The notes beneath the pieces are model-generated. The model had not been told where the DNA came from, did not search any database, and was given only the letters and a program-made list of their open reading frames with translations. Source: Betaproteobacteria bacterium (GTDB lineage: Bacteria; Pseudomonadota; Gammaproteobacteria; Burkholderiales; Thiobacillaceae). Taken from it: a stretch of DNA of 8,573 bases. Below are positions 1 through 7,867 of the stretch, piece after piece; position 1 is the first letter of the stretch; the number at the start of each line of letters is the position of its first letter. A program made the position numbers and the translations under genes. The stretch covers positions 1 through 8,573 of the forward strand of contig JAIFLB010000084.1 of assembly GCA_020049245.1 (NCBI GenBank). The letters are read 5' to 3'.

Positions 1-26
1 TTTTTGCCAATTTGCCATCAATTTTC

Positions 27-46
27 CGTCTGAGGAGACGTCTGCC
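27..46 (+). promoter_or_regulatory. acs ribosome binding site within a small hairpin
   Basis: GAGGAG at 32-37 lies 9 bases before the ATG at 47 and is a good Shine-Dalgarno sequence. It sits in a perfect short inverted repeat: CGTCT (27-31), loop GAGG (32-35), AGACG (36-40). The loop and the 3' arm therefore contain the ribosome binding site. The stem is only 5 pairs, so it may have no regulatory effect. The promoter of acs is not inside the window. Confidence 0.6.
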
Positions 47-2020
47 ATGAGCACCAACATCGAATCCGTTTTGCATGAAAACCGCGTCTTCAATCCTTCC
101 CCCGAGTTCGTGGCGCAGGCCAATGTCTCTGGCATGGATGCTTACAAAGCCCTTTGCGCCGAAGCGGAAGCTGATTACGAAGGCTACTGGGGCAAACTGG
201 CCCGCGAGAACGTGGTCTGGAAGCAGCCCTTCACCACCGTACTCGATGAATCGAATGCACCGTTCTACAAGTGGTTTCCCGACGGCAAGCTGAACGTTTC
301 TTACAACTGCCTGGACAAGAACGTCGAAGCCGGCCTGGGCGACAAGGTCGCCATCATTTTTGAAGCCGACAAGGGCGAAGTCACCAAGGTCACCTACAGC
401 GAGTTGCTGGCACGAGTCGGTAAATTCGCCAATGCGTTGAAGAACCTCGGCGTCAAGAAGGGTGATCGCGTCGTGATCTACCTGCCGATGTCGATCGAAG
501 GCGTCGTCGCGATGCAGGCCTGCGCCCGTATCGGCGCCACCCACTCGGTGGTGTTCGGCGGCTTCTCCGCGCAATCACTGCGCGACCGTATCGAGGATGC
601 CGGTGCGGTGCTGATCATCACCGCCGACGAGCAGTGTCGCGGCGGCAAGAACATGGACGAAGCCCTGACCTTGGGCGGCACCGATTCGATTCGGAATGTC
701 ATTGTCTATCAGCGCACTGGCGGCCCCGCCAACATGGTTGCCGGGCGCGACCTCTGGTGGCATGACGTGGTGGCCAACCAATCGGAAACCTGTGAACCGG
801 AATGGGTCGAAGCCGAACATCCGCTGTTCCTGCTCTACACCTCCGGTTCCACCGGCAAGCCGAAGGGCGTGCAGCACTCCACCGGCGGCTATCTGCTGCA
901 TGCCATCCTGACCATGAAGTGGACCTTCGATCTGAAGCCGAACGACGTGTTCTGGTGTACCGCCGACATCGGCTGGGTCACCGGCCATACCTACATCACC
1001 TATGGTCCGCTCGCCTGCGGCGGCACCGAGATCGTGTTCGAAGGCGTGCCCACTTTCCCCAACGCCGGCCGCTTCTGGCAGATGATCCAGGACCACAAGG
1101 TCAACATCTTCTACACCGCGCCGACCGCGATTCGTTCGTTGATCAAGGCCGGCGAAGCCAACATGGACGTGGCGCATCCGAAGAACTTCGACCTGACCAG
1201 CCTGCGCGTCCTGGGTTCGGTCGGCGAGCCGATCAATCCCGAAGCCTGGATGTGGTACCACGACAACATCGGCGGCGGTAAGTGTCCGATCATGGACACC
1301 TTCTGGCAGACCGAGACCGGCGGCCACGTCATCACCCCGCTGCCTGGCGTGACGCCGCTGGTGCCGGGTTCATGCACCCTGCCGTTCCCGGGCATCATGG
1401 TTTCCGTGGTCGACGAAGCTGGACATGACGTGGAATGGGGCAAAGGCGGCTTCCTGGTGATCAAACGCCCGTGGCCGTCAATGATTCGCACCATCTGGAA
1501 CGATCCGGAACGGTTCAAGAAGAGCTACTTCCCGGAAGACCTGGGCGGCAAGCTCTATCTCGCCGGCGACGGCGCGGTGCGCGACGCGACCACCGGCTAC
1601 TTCACCATCATGGGCCGCATCGACGACGTGCTGAACGTTTCCGGCCACCGCATGGGTACGATGGAAATCGAATCCGCGCTGGTGTCGCATCCAATGGTGG
1701 CGGAAGCCGCCGTGGTCGGCAAACCGCACGACATCAAGGGCGAAGCCATCGTTGCCTACGTCGTGCTGAAGCGCGCCCGCCCGGTTGGCGACGAGGCGAA
1801 ACAGATCGTCAACGAATTGCGCAACCACGTCGGCCACGAGATCGGCCCGATTGCCAAACCGGATGAAATCCGTTTCGGCGACAACCTGCCGAAAACCCGC
1901 TCCGGCAAGATCATGCGCCGCCTGCTGCGCACGCTGGCCAAGGGCGAGGAAATCACTTCCGACGTCTCAACGCTGGAGAATCCGCACATCCTTGAACAGT
2001 TGAAGGAAGTGGTGAAGTAA
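47..2020 (+). CDS. acs: Acetyl-CoA synthetase (AMP-forming acetate-CoA ligase)
   Basis: This 657-residue protein activates acetate to acetyl-AMP with ATP and then transfers the acetyl group to CoA, feeding acetate into central metabolism in the cytosol. The length is the usual one for Acs. Visible motifs are the adenylate-forming P-loop YTSGSTGKPKG at residues 264-274, WQTETGG at 420-426 (substrate pocket), the hinge and ATP-binding region DDVLNVSGHR at 526-535, and the C-terminal PKTRSGKIMRR block. In that block Lys621 is the catalytic lysine that, in characterised Acs enzymes, is reversibly acetylated (Pat/CobB-type control). The ATG at 47 is preceded by GAGGAG and the N-terminus matches the Acs N-terminal domain (EGYWGKLA...). 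The gene is intact and stands alone; it converges with the rhomboid gene at a shared terminator. Assignment is near certain, although propionyl-CoA synthetases are close relatives. Confidence 0.97.
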   Translation: MSTNIESVLHENRVFNPSPEFVAQANVSGMDAYKALCAEAEADYEGYWGKLARENVVWKQPFTTVLDESNAPFYKWFPDGKLNVSYNCLDKNVEAGLGDKVAIIFEADKGEVTKVTYSELLARVGKFANALKNLGVKKGDRVVIYLPMSIEGVVAMQACARIGATHSVVFGGFSAQSLRDRIEDAGAVLIITADEQCRGGKNMDEALTLGGTDSIRNVIVYQRTGGPANMVAGRDLWWHDVVANQSETCEPEWVEAEHPLFLLYTSGSTGKPKGVQHSTGGYLLHAILTMKWTFDLKPNDVFWCTADIGWVTGHTYITYGPLACGGTEIVFEGVPTFPNAGRFWQMIQDHKVNIFYTAPTAIRSLIKAGEANMDVAHPKNFDLTSLRVLGSVGEPINPEAWMWYHDNIGGGKCPIMDTFWQTETGGHVITPLPGVTPLVPGSCTLPFPGIMVSVVDEAGHDVEWGKGGFLVIKRPWPSMIRTIWNDPERFKKSYFPEDLGGKLYLAGDGAVRDATTGYFTIMGRIDDVLNVSGHRMGTMEIESALVSHPMVAEAAVVGKPHDIKGEAIVAYVVLKRARPVGDEAKQIVNELRNHVGHEIGPIAKPDEIRFGDNLPKTRSGKIMRRLLRTLAKGEEITSDVSTLENPHILEQLKEVVK

Positions 2021-2041
2021 GAAGTCACGGCGTGCCGGGAC

Positions 2042-2071
2042 AAAAAAGGGCGGCCAGGGCCGCCCTTTTTT
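2042..2071. terminator. Bidirectional intrinsic terminator between acs and the rhomboid gene
   Basis: A GC-only stem, GGGCGGC (2048-2054) pairing with GCCGCCC (2059-2065), has a four-base loop CAGG. It is flanked by AAAAAA (2042-2047) and TTTTTT (2066-2071). Read rightward it is a stem plus T-run 21 bases after the acs stop. Read leftward the A-tract becomes the T-run, 25 bases past the rhomboid stop. The arrangement fits a single hairpin that terminates both convergent genes. Confidence 0.93.
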
Positions 2072-2096
2072 CTTTCTGATCAGCGCAATGAAATAT

Positions 2097-3314
2097 TCAC
2101 TTCTGCGGCGTCTTATGCGCTTGTCCACTTGATTGGCCGGTTTTGTTATGCCCCGTTGCTTGTTGATTGACTCGGCGTGGTGGCTGTGAGGCCAATTCAA
2201 GTGCTTCCCGGATTTTCACCAAGTCTTTTTCGCGCAAGCCCTCGACCAACGCGCGTGACGCATTGCGACGGATTTCGGCGTAGTTCCGCAAGGATTGCAG
2301 CGCGGCGGCTGAGGGCGCCTCCGAATCGAGATGCAGTTTGCTCAACTGTTCAAAGCTTTGCTCATACGAGCTGCTGATTTCGTCTTCGATGCGTCCGGCG
2401 ACTTCGTCGAAGCTGGCGTTTTCTTGTTGCGCGCGACCCAGGATGGCGCCCCAGCGCGCGCTGATGCGGGCGTCTTTGCCGATGAATTCGGCGATTTCGC
2501 CGCGTGCCTGGATTTCCTCGCTCCAGCGATATCTGGGCTCGGGAATATTGACGATCAGCACCGCCGTGCCGGTGATCAATATGCTGGCCGCCAGCCAGCG
2601 TCCGCGTCCGGCGTGGCGGGCCGGGTCGAGCGGACGGATCAGTGCGGCGCCAGCCAGCATGCCGCCGATCAGGCCACCGATATGGGCGGCGTTGTCGATG
2701 CCGGGAATCAGCAGGCCGAGCACGATGGTGATCACGGAAAAAATCACTGCGGCCCAGAACAGCCATTTGAATTCGGAGCGGTCGAGCTGGCCGCGTTGGT
2801 GCCAGAGAAACGCCATCAAGGCGCCATAGACGCCAAAAATTGCGCCTGATGCGCCGCCGGAAACGGCGCGTTCGCCTTGCACGATCAGTGATAGCAGGTT
2901 GCCGAATAGACCGCCGCCAAAATAGATCAGTGCGAATCGCAGCGGCCCGAACATGCGTTCGACCAGACGGCCGCCGTCCCACAGCGCAAACATGTTCATG
3001 CTCAGATGCAGCAGGCCGAAATGCAGGAACAGTGCGCTGCCCAGACGCCACCATTCGCCATCCTTGGTGGCCGGGCCGAAGTTTGCCCCCCATTCCAATT
3101 GGATGTTGTTGGGCGAGTGCCAAACCCCGGCGCCATATCCGAGCATGATGGCGAAAACGGCCACATTGGTCGCGATCAACCAGAGCGTTACCGGCACCCG
3201 GGGGACGCGCTTCAGGAGTTGATCGATCAGGGGTTGCGGAGGCGAGGACATGGCGGTGAGGACACAGCGGCTGGGCGTGGGACGAAATTGCGATGATGCT
3301 GGCGGAGGCGACAA
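2097..3314 (-). CDS. Rhomboid-family intramembrane serine protease with long C-terminal extension
   Basis: Rhomboids cleave transmembrane substrates inside the cytoplasmic membrane with a Ser-His dyad. Numbered from the TTG start at 3314 (405 residues), the signature HLSMN is at 103-107 (the GlpG His/Asn positions), the catalytic serine is Ser156 in GASG (154-157), and the catalytic histidine is His211 in NAAHIGG. Hydrophobic segments lie near 42-62, 90-112, 125-146, 152-171, 184-205, 208-226 and 240-257. This is a six-helix core plus one extra helix. Residues about 261-405 form a charged, mostly helical extension ending in a Gln/Lys-rich tail. The start is uncertain: TTG at 3314 has GGAGGT (3324-3319) at ideal spacing, whereas the ATG at 3251 (residue 22, giving 384 residues) has no obvious ribosome binding site but lies nearer the conserved part. 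The substrate cannot be read from the sequence. Confidence 0.93.
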   Translation of the reverse strand: MSPPPASSQFRPTPSRCVLTAMSSPPQPLIDQLLKRVPRVPVTLWLIATNVAVFAIMLGYGAGVWHSPNNIQLEWGANFGPATKDGEWWRLGSALFLHFGLLHLSMNMFALWDGGRLVERMFGPLRFALIYFGGGLFGNLLSLIVQGERAVSGGASGAIFGVYGALMAFLWHQRGQLDRSEFKWLFWAAVIFSVITIVLGLLIPGIDNAAHIGGLIGGMLAGAALIRPLDPARHAGRGRWLAASILITGTAVLIVNIPEPRYRWSEEIQARGEIAEFIGKDARISARWGAILGRAQQENASFDEVAGRIEDEISSSYEQSFEQLSKLHLDSEAPSAAALQSLRNYAEIRRNASRALVEGLREKDLVKIREALELASQPPRRVNQQATGHNKTGQSSGQAHKTPQK

Positions 3315-3424
3315 GAATACCTCCGGATGCGGCGACGGTAATACGCGGGATATCTACAAGTGCAATTGTCCAAGCTGCGCAGACAGTGGAAGATACCGGC
3401 TGTCTCGGTATTCCAACAGAATAA
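3315..3424. promoter_or_regulatory. Divergent intergenic region with a small inverted repeat
   Basis: These 110 bases separate the divergently transcribed rhomboid and c-di-GMP sensor genes, so promoters for both should lie here or in the adjoining coding ends. I could not identify a convincing sigma-70 pair on either strand. A perfect inverted repeat, ATACCG (3393-3398) and CGGTAT (3406-3411) with a 7-base spacer, ends 13 bases before the GTG start of the sensor gene. GGTATTC at 3407-3413 also mirrors GAATACC at 3315-3321 on the far side of the region. It could be an operator or a leader hairpin. Confidence 0.35.
3319..3324 (-). promoter_or_regulatory. Shine-Dalgarno site supporting the TTG start of the rhomboid gene
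   Basis: On the minus strand GGAGGT (3324 to 3319) lies immediately upstream of TTG at 3314-3312, with five bases between GGAGG and the codon. No comparable site precedes the in-frame ATG at 3251. This is the main argument for the longer protein. Confidence 0.55.
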
Positions 3425-5923
3425 GTGAACCTCGACAGCCCCTTCATATTTGTCTTTACCCCACCGGATTCAAGCCTGCTTTACAGCGGCTTTTATGATC
3501 CGAAACTGGTACTGCTGTCGATTCTGATCGCGATATTTGCGTCCCACGCAGCGCTTTCGGTGACCGACATGGTGCGCCAGATGCGACATCGCTGGCAGCG
3601 GCTGTTGTGGTTGCTGGTCGGCGCGCTGGTCATGGGTGGCGGCACCTGGGCGATGCATTTCATCGGCATGCTGGCGTTGCGTCTGCCGTGCCGGGTCAGC
3701 TACGACACCGGCATCACGCTGCTTTCGATCCTGCCCGGTATCTTTGCCAGCGGCGTTGCCTTGCATCTGATCAGCCGCGCCAGCTTTACCTTCGCCCGCA
3801 TGTTCGTCAGCAGTTTGTTGCTTGGCCTGGGCATCGGCGTCATGCATTACACCGGTATGGCGGCGCTGAGTCTGGAAGGTCTGGTGCGTTATGACCCGGT
3901 GTTGTTCAGCCTCTCGATCCTGGTTGCAGTGGGGCTGGCCTGGCTGGCTTTGGCACTTAACTTCCAGCTCCGCACGCGCGCCGGCAACTCGCGCAATCGG
4001 GTCCGCTTGCTCAGTGCTGTGGTGCTCGGCGGCGCGGTTTCCGGTATGCATTACACGGCGATGGCGGCCGCCTATTTTCTCAGCGACAGCAATCCCGGCC
4101 TGCCCGATTCGTCGCTTAATCCGGGGTTGCTGGCGTTGATGGTCAGCGCCATGACGGTTCTGTTGATTGCCCTGGTGCTGGCTGCCACCGTCGCACAACG
4201 GCATCTGGCGTTGGTGCGGCAACTGCGCCAGAGCGAGCAAAAACTGCGCCGTATGCTGGAAACCACGCAGGAAGGTTTCTGGATGGCTGACAGCACGTAT
4301 CGCACACTCGAAGTGAATTCTGCACTGTGCGCGATGCTGGCGCGTCCGCGCGGCGCAATCATTGACCACAATTTGCTCGATTATCTGGCGGAATCCGATC
4401 GCCCTGTTTTTATCGCGGCGGTCGCAAAGCGTGCCGATTCGGTGACCAGCCGCTTTGAAATCGGATTGCTGCGTCCGGATGGAATGACGCTGGCGTGCGA
4501 GTTCAGTGTCTCGGCGATGCTGGATGAAGATGGCAATGTCACGGGTCTGGTCGCCTTGGTTACCGACATCACGCAGCGCAAGCTGGCCGAAGAGCAGATC
4601 CGCAATCTGGCGTTCTTCGATGTGCTGACGCAACTGCCGAATCGGCGCCTGCTGCTTGATCGCCTTGGCCATGCCTTGGCCAGCAGTCAGCGCAGCGGCT
4701 TGAACGGCGCGATCCTTTTTCTCGATCTGGATAACTTCAAGAGCATCAACGATACCCAGGGGCATGATGTCGGCGACCTGCTGCTGAGCGAGGTGGCCAA
4801 GCGACTGCAAGCCTGCGTGCGAGAGGACGATACCGTCGCGCGTTTGGGCGGCGACGAATTTGTGGTGCTGCTGGAAGGCTTGCACCGAGAGCCGACGATT
4901 GCCGCCGCAACAGCGGAAATGGTGGCCGAGAAGGTGCGCGATACGATCAATCAACCGATCCGCATTCAGGAACGAGAATTCCACAGCACACCGAGTATCG
5001 GCATCAGCCTGTTCTTCGCTCATCAAATCAGCATCGACGAACTCCTCAAGCGAGCCGACGTCGCCATGTATCAAGCCAAGGATGCCGGACGCAACGCGAT
5101 TCGTTTTTTCGACCCTGAGATGCAAGCCGGTCTGGATGCGCGTACCGCGTTGCTCGCCGATCTGCGCCACGCGCTACCGCAACAGCAGTTCCACCTTGAT
5201 TACCAGGCGCAGGTCGATCTGCAGGGCCAGGTATTCGGCGCCGAACTGCTGTTGCGCTGGCGGCATCCGCAGCGCGGCCTGATCTCGCCAGCCGATTTCA
5301 TTCCGCTGGCGGAGGAAAGCAACCTCATCCTCAGCATCGGTTACTGGGTTATGCAAACCGCCTGTATGCAGATCAAGGTCTGGCAGGACAACCCGACCGC
5401 GCGTCATTTGCGGCTGGCCGTCAATGTCAGCGCGCGTCAGTTCAGACAGCCGGATTTCGTCGAGCAGACGAAAACGCTGTTGCACGCGAGCGGGATCAAT
5501 CCTGCGCAACTGAAGCTGGAACTCACCGAAAGTCTGGTGCTCGACAACGTCGCCGACAGCATCGGCAAGATGCAGGCATTGAAACAGTTGGGTGTCGGTT
5601 TCTCGATGGACGATTTCGGTACCGGCCATTCTTCGTTGTCCTACCTCAAGCAACTGCCGCTGGACCAGCTCAAGATCGACCAGTCCTTCGTGCGCGATAT
5701 CGCCACCGACCCGAACGACGCCGCCATCGTGCAAACCATCATCGTGATGGCCAACAGCCTCGGTCTTGATGTCATTGCCGAAGGCGTGGAAACCCAGGCG
5801 CAACTCGCATTCCTGCGTGACCGAGGCTGCCCCGCATTCCAGGGCTATCTGTTCAGCCGGCCGGTGGCGCTGGCAGAGTTCGAGTCTTTGCTGTTACGTT
5901 CACCTGAAATTGCGGCAGCCTGA
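3425..5923 (+). CDS. MHYT-PAS-GGDEF-EAL membrane cyclic-di-GMP synthase/phosphodiesterase
   Basis: This 832-residue membrane sensor probably makes and/or degrades cyclic-di-GMP. The N-terminal region to about residue 260 is a seven-helix MHYT domain with three motifs: MHFIGM (77-82), MHYTGM (140-145) and MHYTAM (208-213). The family is proposed to bind a metal and sense a diatomic gas. A PAS domain spans about 270-390. The GGDEF domain begins near 394 and carries an intact GGDEF (475-479), with the inhibitory I-site RxxD as REDD at 466-469. In the EAL-type domain the motif reads ELL (607-609). Other expected catalytic residues are present: Asn667, Glu699 and Glu702 of ELTES, Asp729-Asp730 of DDFGTG, Lys750, Glu786 of AEGVE and Gln806 of FQGYLF. 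The GTG start directly follows an in-frame TAA and has only a weak ribosome binding site, but no better start retains the first helix. Net activity cannot be told from sequence. Confidence 0.95.
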   Translation: MNLDSPFIFVFTPPDSSLLYSGFYDPKLVLLSILIAIFASHAALSVTDMVRQMRHRWQRLLWLLVGALVMGGGTWAMHFIGMLALRLPCRVSYDTGITLLSILPGIFASGVALHLISRASFTFARMFVSSLLLGLGIGVMHYTGMAALSLEGLVRYDPVLFSLSILVAVGLAWLALALNFQLRTRAGNSRNRVRLLSAVVLGGAVSGMHYTAMAAAYFLSDSNPGLPDSSLNPGLLALMVSAMTVLLIALVLAATVAQRHLALVRQLRQSEQKLRRMLETTQEGFWMADSTYRTLEVNSALCAMLARPRGAIIDHNLLDYLAESDRPVFIAAVAKRADSVTSRFEIGLLRPDGMTLACEFSVSAMLDEDGNVTGLVALVTDITQRKLAEEQIRNLAFFDVLTQLPNRRLLLDRLGHALASSQRSGLNGAILFLDLDNFKSINDTQGHDVGDLLLSEVAKRLQACVREDDTVARLGGDEFVVLLEGLHREPTIAAATAEMVAEKVRDTINQPIRIQEREFHSTPSIGISLFFAHQISIDELLKRADVAMYQAKDAGRNAIRFFDPEMQAGLDARTALLADLRHALPQQQFHLDYQAQVDLQGQVFGAELLLRWRHPQRGLISPADFIPLAEESNLILSIGYWVMQTACMQIKVWQDNPTARHLRLAVNVSARQFRQPDFVEQTKTLLHASGINPAQLKLELTESLVLDNVADSIGKMQALKQLGVGFSMDDFGTGHSSLSYLKQLPLDQLKIDQSFVRDIATDPNDAAIVQTIIVMANSLGLDVIAEGVETQAQLAFLRDRGCPAFQGYLFSRPVALAEFESLLLRSPEIAAA

Positions 5924-5974
5924 AATCACATCTGCTTGTATTCAAAACTCTCAACTCGAACCCTGACCCTGACC

Positions 5975-7423
5975 ATGACCGATACCTCAAACACCACTTT
6001 CGTCATTCAACACCTGATGGACAGCAGCGGCGTGCGCTTCGGCACCAGCGGCGCGCGCGGTCTGGTGGCGGACATGAGCGCCGAAGTCTGCTACGCCTAC
6101 ACAGCGGCATTTCTGCAGATCATCGCCGCGCCGCCCGGCAGCCGCATCGCGCTCGGCATCGATTTACGCCCAAGCAGCCCGGACATCGCTCGCGCCTGCG
6201 CGGCGGCGATTCGACAGGCCGGCCTGGTAGCGGATTTCTGCGGCGTGCTGCCGACGCCGGCACTGGCGTTCCACGCGCAGGAGAACGGCATTGCCGCGAT
6301 CATGGTGACCGGCAGCCACATTCCGTTCGATCGCAACGGCATCAAGTTTTATCGCGCCGAAGGCGAAATCACCAAGGCGGATGAAGCCGGCATTTCCGGC
6401 GCGACCGTCGCGCTGCCCGCTGATCTGGGCCTGGCCGAATTGCCTGTTCCCAATCAGGCTGCGAAGCAGCGCTACATCGACCGCTATCTTGACTTCTTCC
6501 CACGCAACGCGCTGGCTGGCATGCGACTGGGCTTCTACGAACATTCCAGCGTCGCGCGCGATCTGCTCAACGAACTGCTGCGGGGACTTGGCGCCGAGGT
6601 CATTTCACTCGGCCGCACTGACCAGTTCGTGCCGATCGACACCGAAGCAGTCGCTGAAGCCGATCTTCAGCAAGCCCGGCGCTGGGCGGCGGAGCACCGC
6701 TTCGACGCCATTTTGTCGACCGATGGCGATGCCGATCGTCCCTTGCTCGGCGATGAGCGCGGCGATTATCTGCGCGGCGATGTGGTCGGCATCCTTTGCG
6801 CCCAGACGCTGGGCGCGGAAGCCGTCGCGACACCGGTGAGCAGCAATACCGCGCTGGAAAAATGTGGCGCCTTCGCGCACCTGGCGCGCACCCGCATTGG
6901 CTCGCCCTACGTCATCGAAGGCATGGAAAAGCTGATTCAAGGCGGCGCGCGGCATGTCGTCGGTTTCGAAGCCAACGGCGGCTTCCTGGTCGGTTCAACG
7001 CTGGAGAAAAACGGCCATCAGCTACACCCGTTGCCGACGCGCGATGCCGTGCTGCCGATCATCGCCTTGCTGGTGCTGGCGCGCGAACGCGGCGTGCCGG
7101 TCTCGCAACTTCCGGCCAGCCTGCCGCCGCGCTTCACCGCCAGCGACCGCATCCAGAACTTCGCCACCGAGAAAAGCCGGCAACTGATTCAGCAACTCGC
7201 GGAACCCGACGCTGCGCTGCGTGGATTCCTCGCGCCGCTGAGTGTGGAACCGGCCCGTATCGATCAGACCGACGGCCTGCGCATCACACTGACCAACGAC
7301 GAAATCCTCCACCTGCGCCCCTCCGGCAACGCGCCCGAACTGCGCTGCTATGCCGAAGCCGCCAGCCAGGCGCGGGCGAACGAACTGGCCAACGTCTGCT
7401 TGCGGCGGGTGCAGGATTATTGA
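5975..7423 (+). CDS. Phosphohexomutase, phosphomannomutase/phosphoglucomutase type
   Basis: This 482-residue member of the alpha-D-phosphohexomutase superfamily interconverts hexose 1- and 6-phosphates (probably mannose), supplying precursors such as GDP-mannose for surface polysaccharide. All four family loops are visible. GTSGARG is at 23-29. The active-site phosphoserine is Ser114 in TGSHIP, where the classical loop reads TASHNP. The Mg-binding loop DGDADR is at 250-255. The sugar-binding loop reads GFEANGG (330-336) instead of the usual G-E-x-S-G-H. The phosphate-binding loop RPSGNAP is at 448-454. The ATG at 5975 is chosen as start. An in-frame TTG at 5936 would add 13 low-complexity residues, and neither has a clear Shine-Dalgarno. 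It follows the c-di-GMP sensor by 51 bases with no terminator, so co-transcription is plausible. The unusual loops mean mannose specificity is inferred; glucosamine or glucose phosphates are alternatives. Confidence 0.9.
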   Translation: MTDTSNTTFVIQHLMDSSGVRFGTSGARGLVADMSAEVCYAYTAAFLQIIAAPPGSRIALGIDLRPSSPDIARACAAAIRQAGLVADFCGVLPTPALAFHAQENGIAAIMVTGSHIPFDRNGIKFYRAEGEITKADEAGISGATVALPADLGLAELPVPNQAAKQRYIDRYLDFFPRNALAGMRLGFYEHSSVARDLLNELLRGLGAEVISLGRTDQFVPIDTEAVAEADLQQARRWAAEHRFDAILSTDGDADRPLLGDERGDYLRGDVVGILCAQTLGAEAVATPVSSNTALEKCGAFAHLARTRIGSPYVIEGMEKLIQGGARHVVGFEANGGFLVGSTLEKNGHQLHPLPTRDAVLPIIALLVLARERGVPVSQLPASLPPRFTASDRIQNFATEKSRQLIQQLAEPDAALRGFLAPLSVEPARIDQTDGLRITLTNDEILHLRPSGNAPELRCYAEAASQARANELANVCLRRVQDY

Positions 7424-7518
7424 CCCGGCCTGGTTTATCCAGGATTGCACATCCCAAACGGCTGAAATCCGTGTACGAAATGATCGTGCTCGATAACAAG
7501 CCTGTTTCATACCACCCG

Positions 7519-7524
7519 AAAGGA
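7519..7524 (+). promoter_or_regulatory. Ribosome binding site of the MNT-domain gene
   Basis: AAAGGA lies 7 bases before the ATG at 7532 and fixes the start. The preceding 108-base gap (7424-7531) holds a short inverted repeat but no T-run and no promoter I can support. Confidence 0.6.
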
Positions 7525-7531
7525 CTCCGCC

Positions 7532-7867
7532 ATGCCCCCCGATGAAGATCTGCTGTTGCAGCAAGTGGTCGAAGTGATCGTCCGCGAGGTGGACCCGGAA
7601 ACCATCATCCTGTTCGGCTCACGCGCACGCGGCGAAGCCAAACCGGATTCCGACGTGGATGTACTCGTGATCGAGAAGGAGCCGTTTTCCGCCCAGCGCA
7701 GTCGGCGCAAGGAGATTTTCCGGCTCTCGATGGCGCTGCGTGATCTGCCTGTGGCCAAGGACATCCTGGTCTACAGCCGGGAGGAGTTCGACTACTGGCG
7801 GGATTCGCTGAACCATGTCGTGGGACGTGCCAGCCGGGAAGGGAGGGTCTTGCATGCGCGACATTAA
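7532..7867 (+). CDS. MNT-domain nucleotidyltransferase, MntA-like antitoxin
   Basis: This 111-residue protein is a minimal nucleotidyltransferase. It has the signature GSRARG (29-34) followed by the metal-binding pair Asp41 and Asp43 in SDVDVLVIE. Asp77 in AKDILVYS is a likely third carboxylate. All catalytic positions therefore look intact. In the characterised MntA-HepT systems the MNT protein is an antitoxin that transfers AMP groups from ATP onto a tyrosine of the HEPN toxin. The gene overlaps the next one, a HEPN-domain gene, by 14 bases, the usual toxin-antitoxin layout with translational coupling. The start is supported by AAAGGA. The antitoxin role is inferred from domain and pairing; MNT proteins also occur outside toxin-antitoxin modules. 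Confidence 0.85.
   Translation: MPPDEDLLLQQVVEVIVREVDPETIILFGSRARGEAKPDSDVDVLVIEKEPFSAQRSRRKEIFRLSMALRDLPVAKDILVYSREEFDYWRDSLNHVVGRASREGRVLHARH
7841..7847 (+). promoter_or_regulatory. Strong ribosome binding site of the HEPN gene, inside the MNT gene
   Basis: GGGAGGG lies 6 bases before the ATG at 7854, within the last codons of the MNT gene. It decides the HEPN start in favour of 7854 over an in-frame ATG at 7815, and it would give the second gene its own strong initiation. Confidence 0.7.

Noticed and set aside
575..1327. 250-codon minus-strand frame inside acs
   Set aside because: It is a shadow of the strongly conserved acs coding strand, with no motif or ribosome binding site.
2362..3447. 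361-codon minus-strand frame overlapping the rhomboid gene
   Set aside because: The rhomboid motifs (HLSMN, GASG, NAAHIGG) are in the other frame; this one is Arg-rich and has no family features.
3470..5170. 566-codon open frame on the minus strand opposite the c-di-GMP sensor gene
   Set aside because: It is rich in Gln, His, Arg and Asp with no recognisable domain, and it lies opposite a gene with clear motifs throughout. It is a codon-bias shadow.
5936..5974. TTG start adding 13 residues to the phosphohexomutase
   Set aside because: The added residues are low-complexity (TLTLTM) and come from the hexamer repeat; no ribosome binding site precedes the TTG.
7429..7443. CCTGG-TTTAT-CCAGG hairpin after the mutase gene
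   Set aside because: The stem is only 5 pairs and no T-run follows, so I do not call it a terminator.
7815..7853. Upstream in-frame ATG (7815) as the HEPN start
   Set aside because: It lacks a good ribosome binding site and would overlap the MNT gene by 53 bases, while ATG 7854 has GGGAGGG at ideal spacing.
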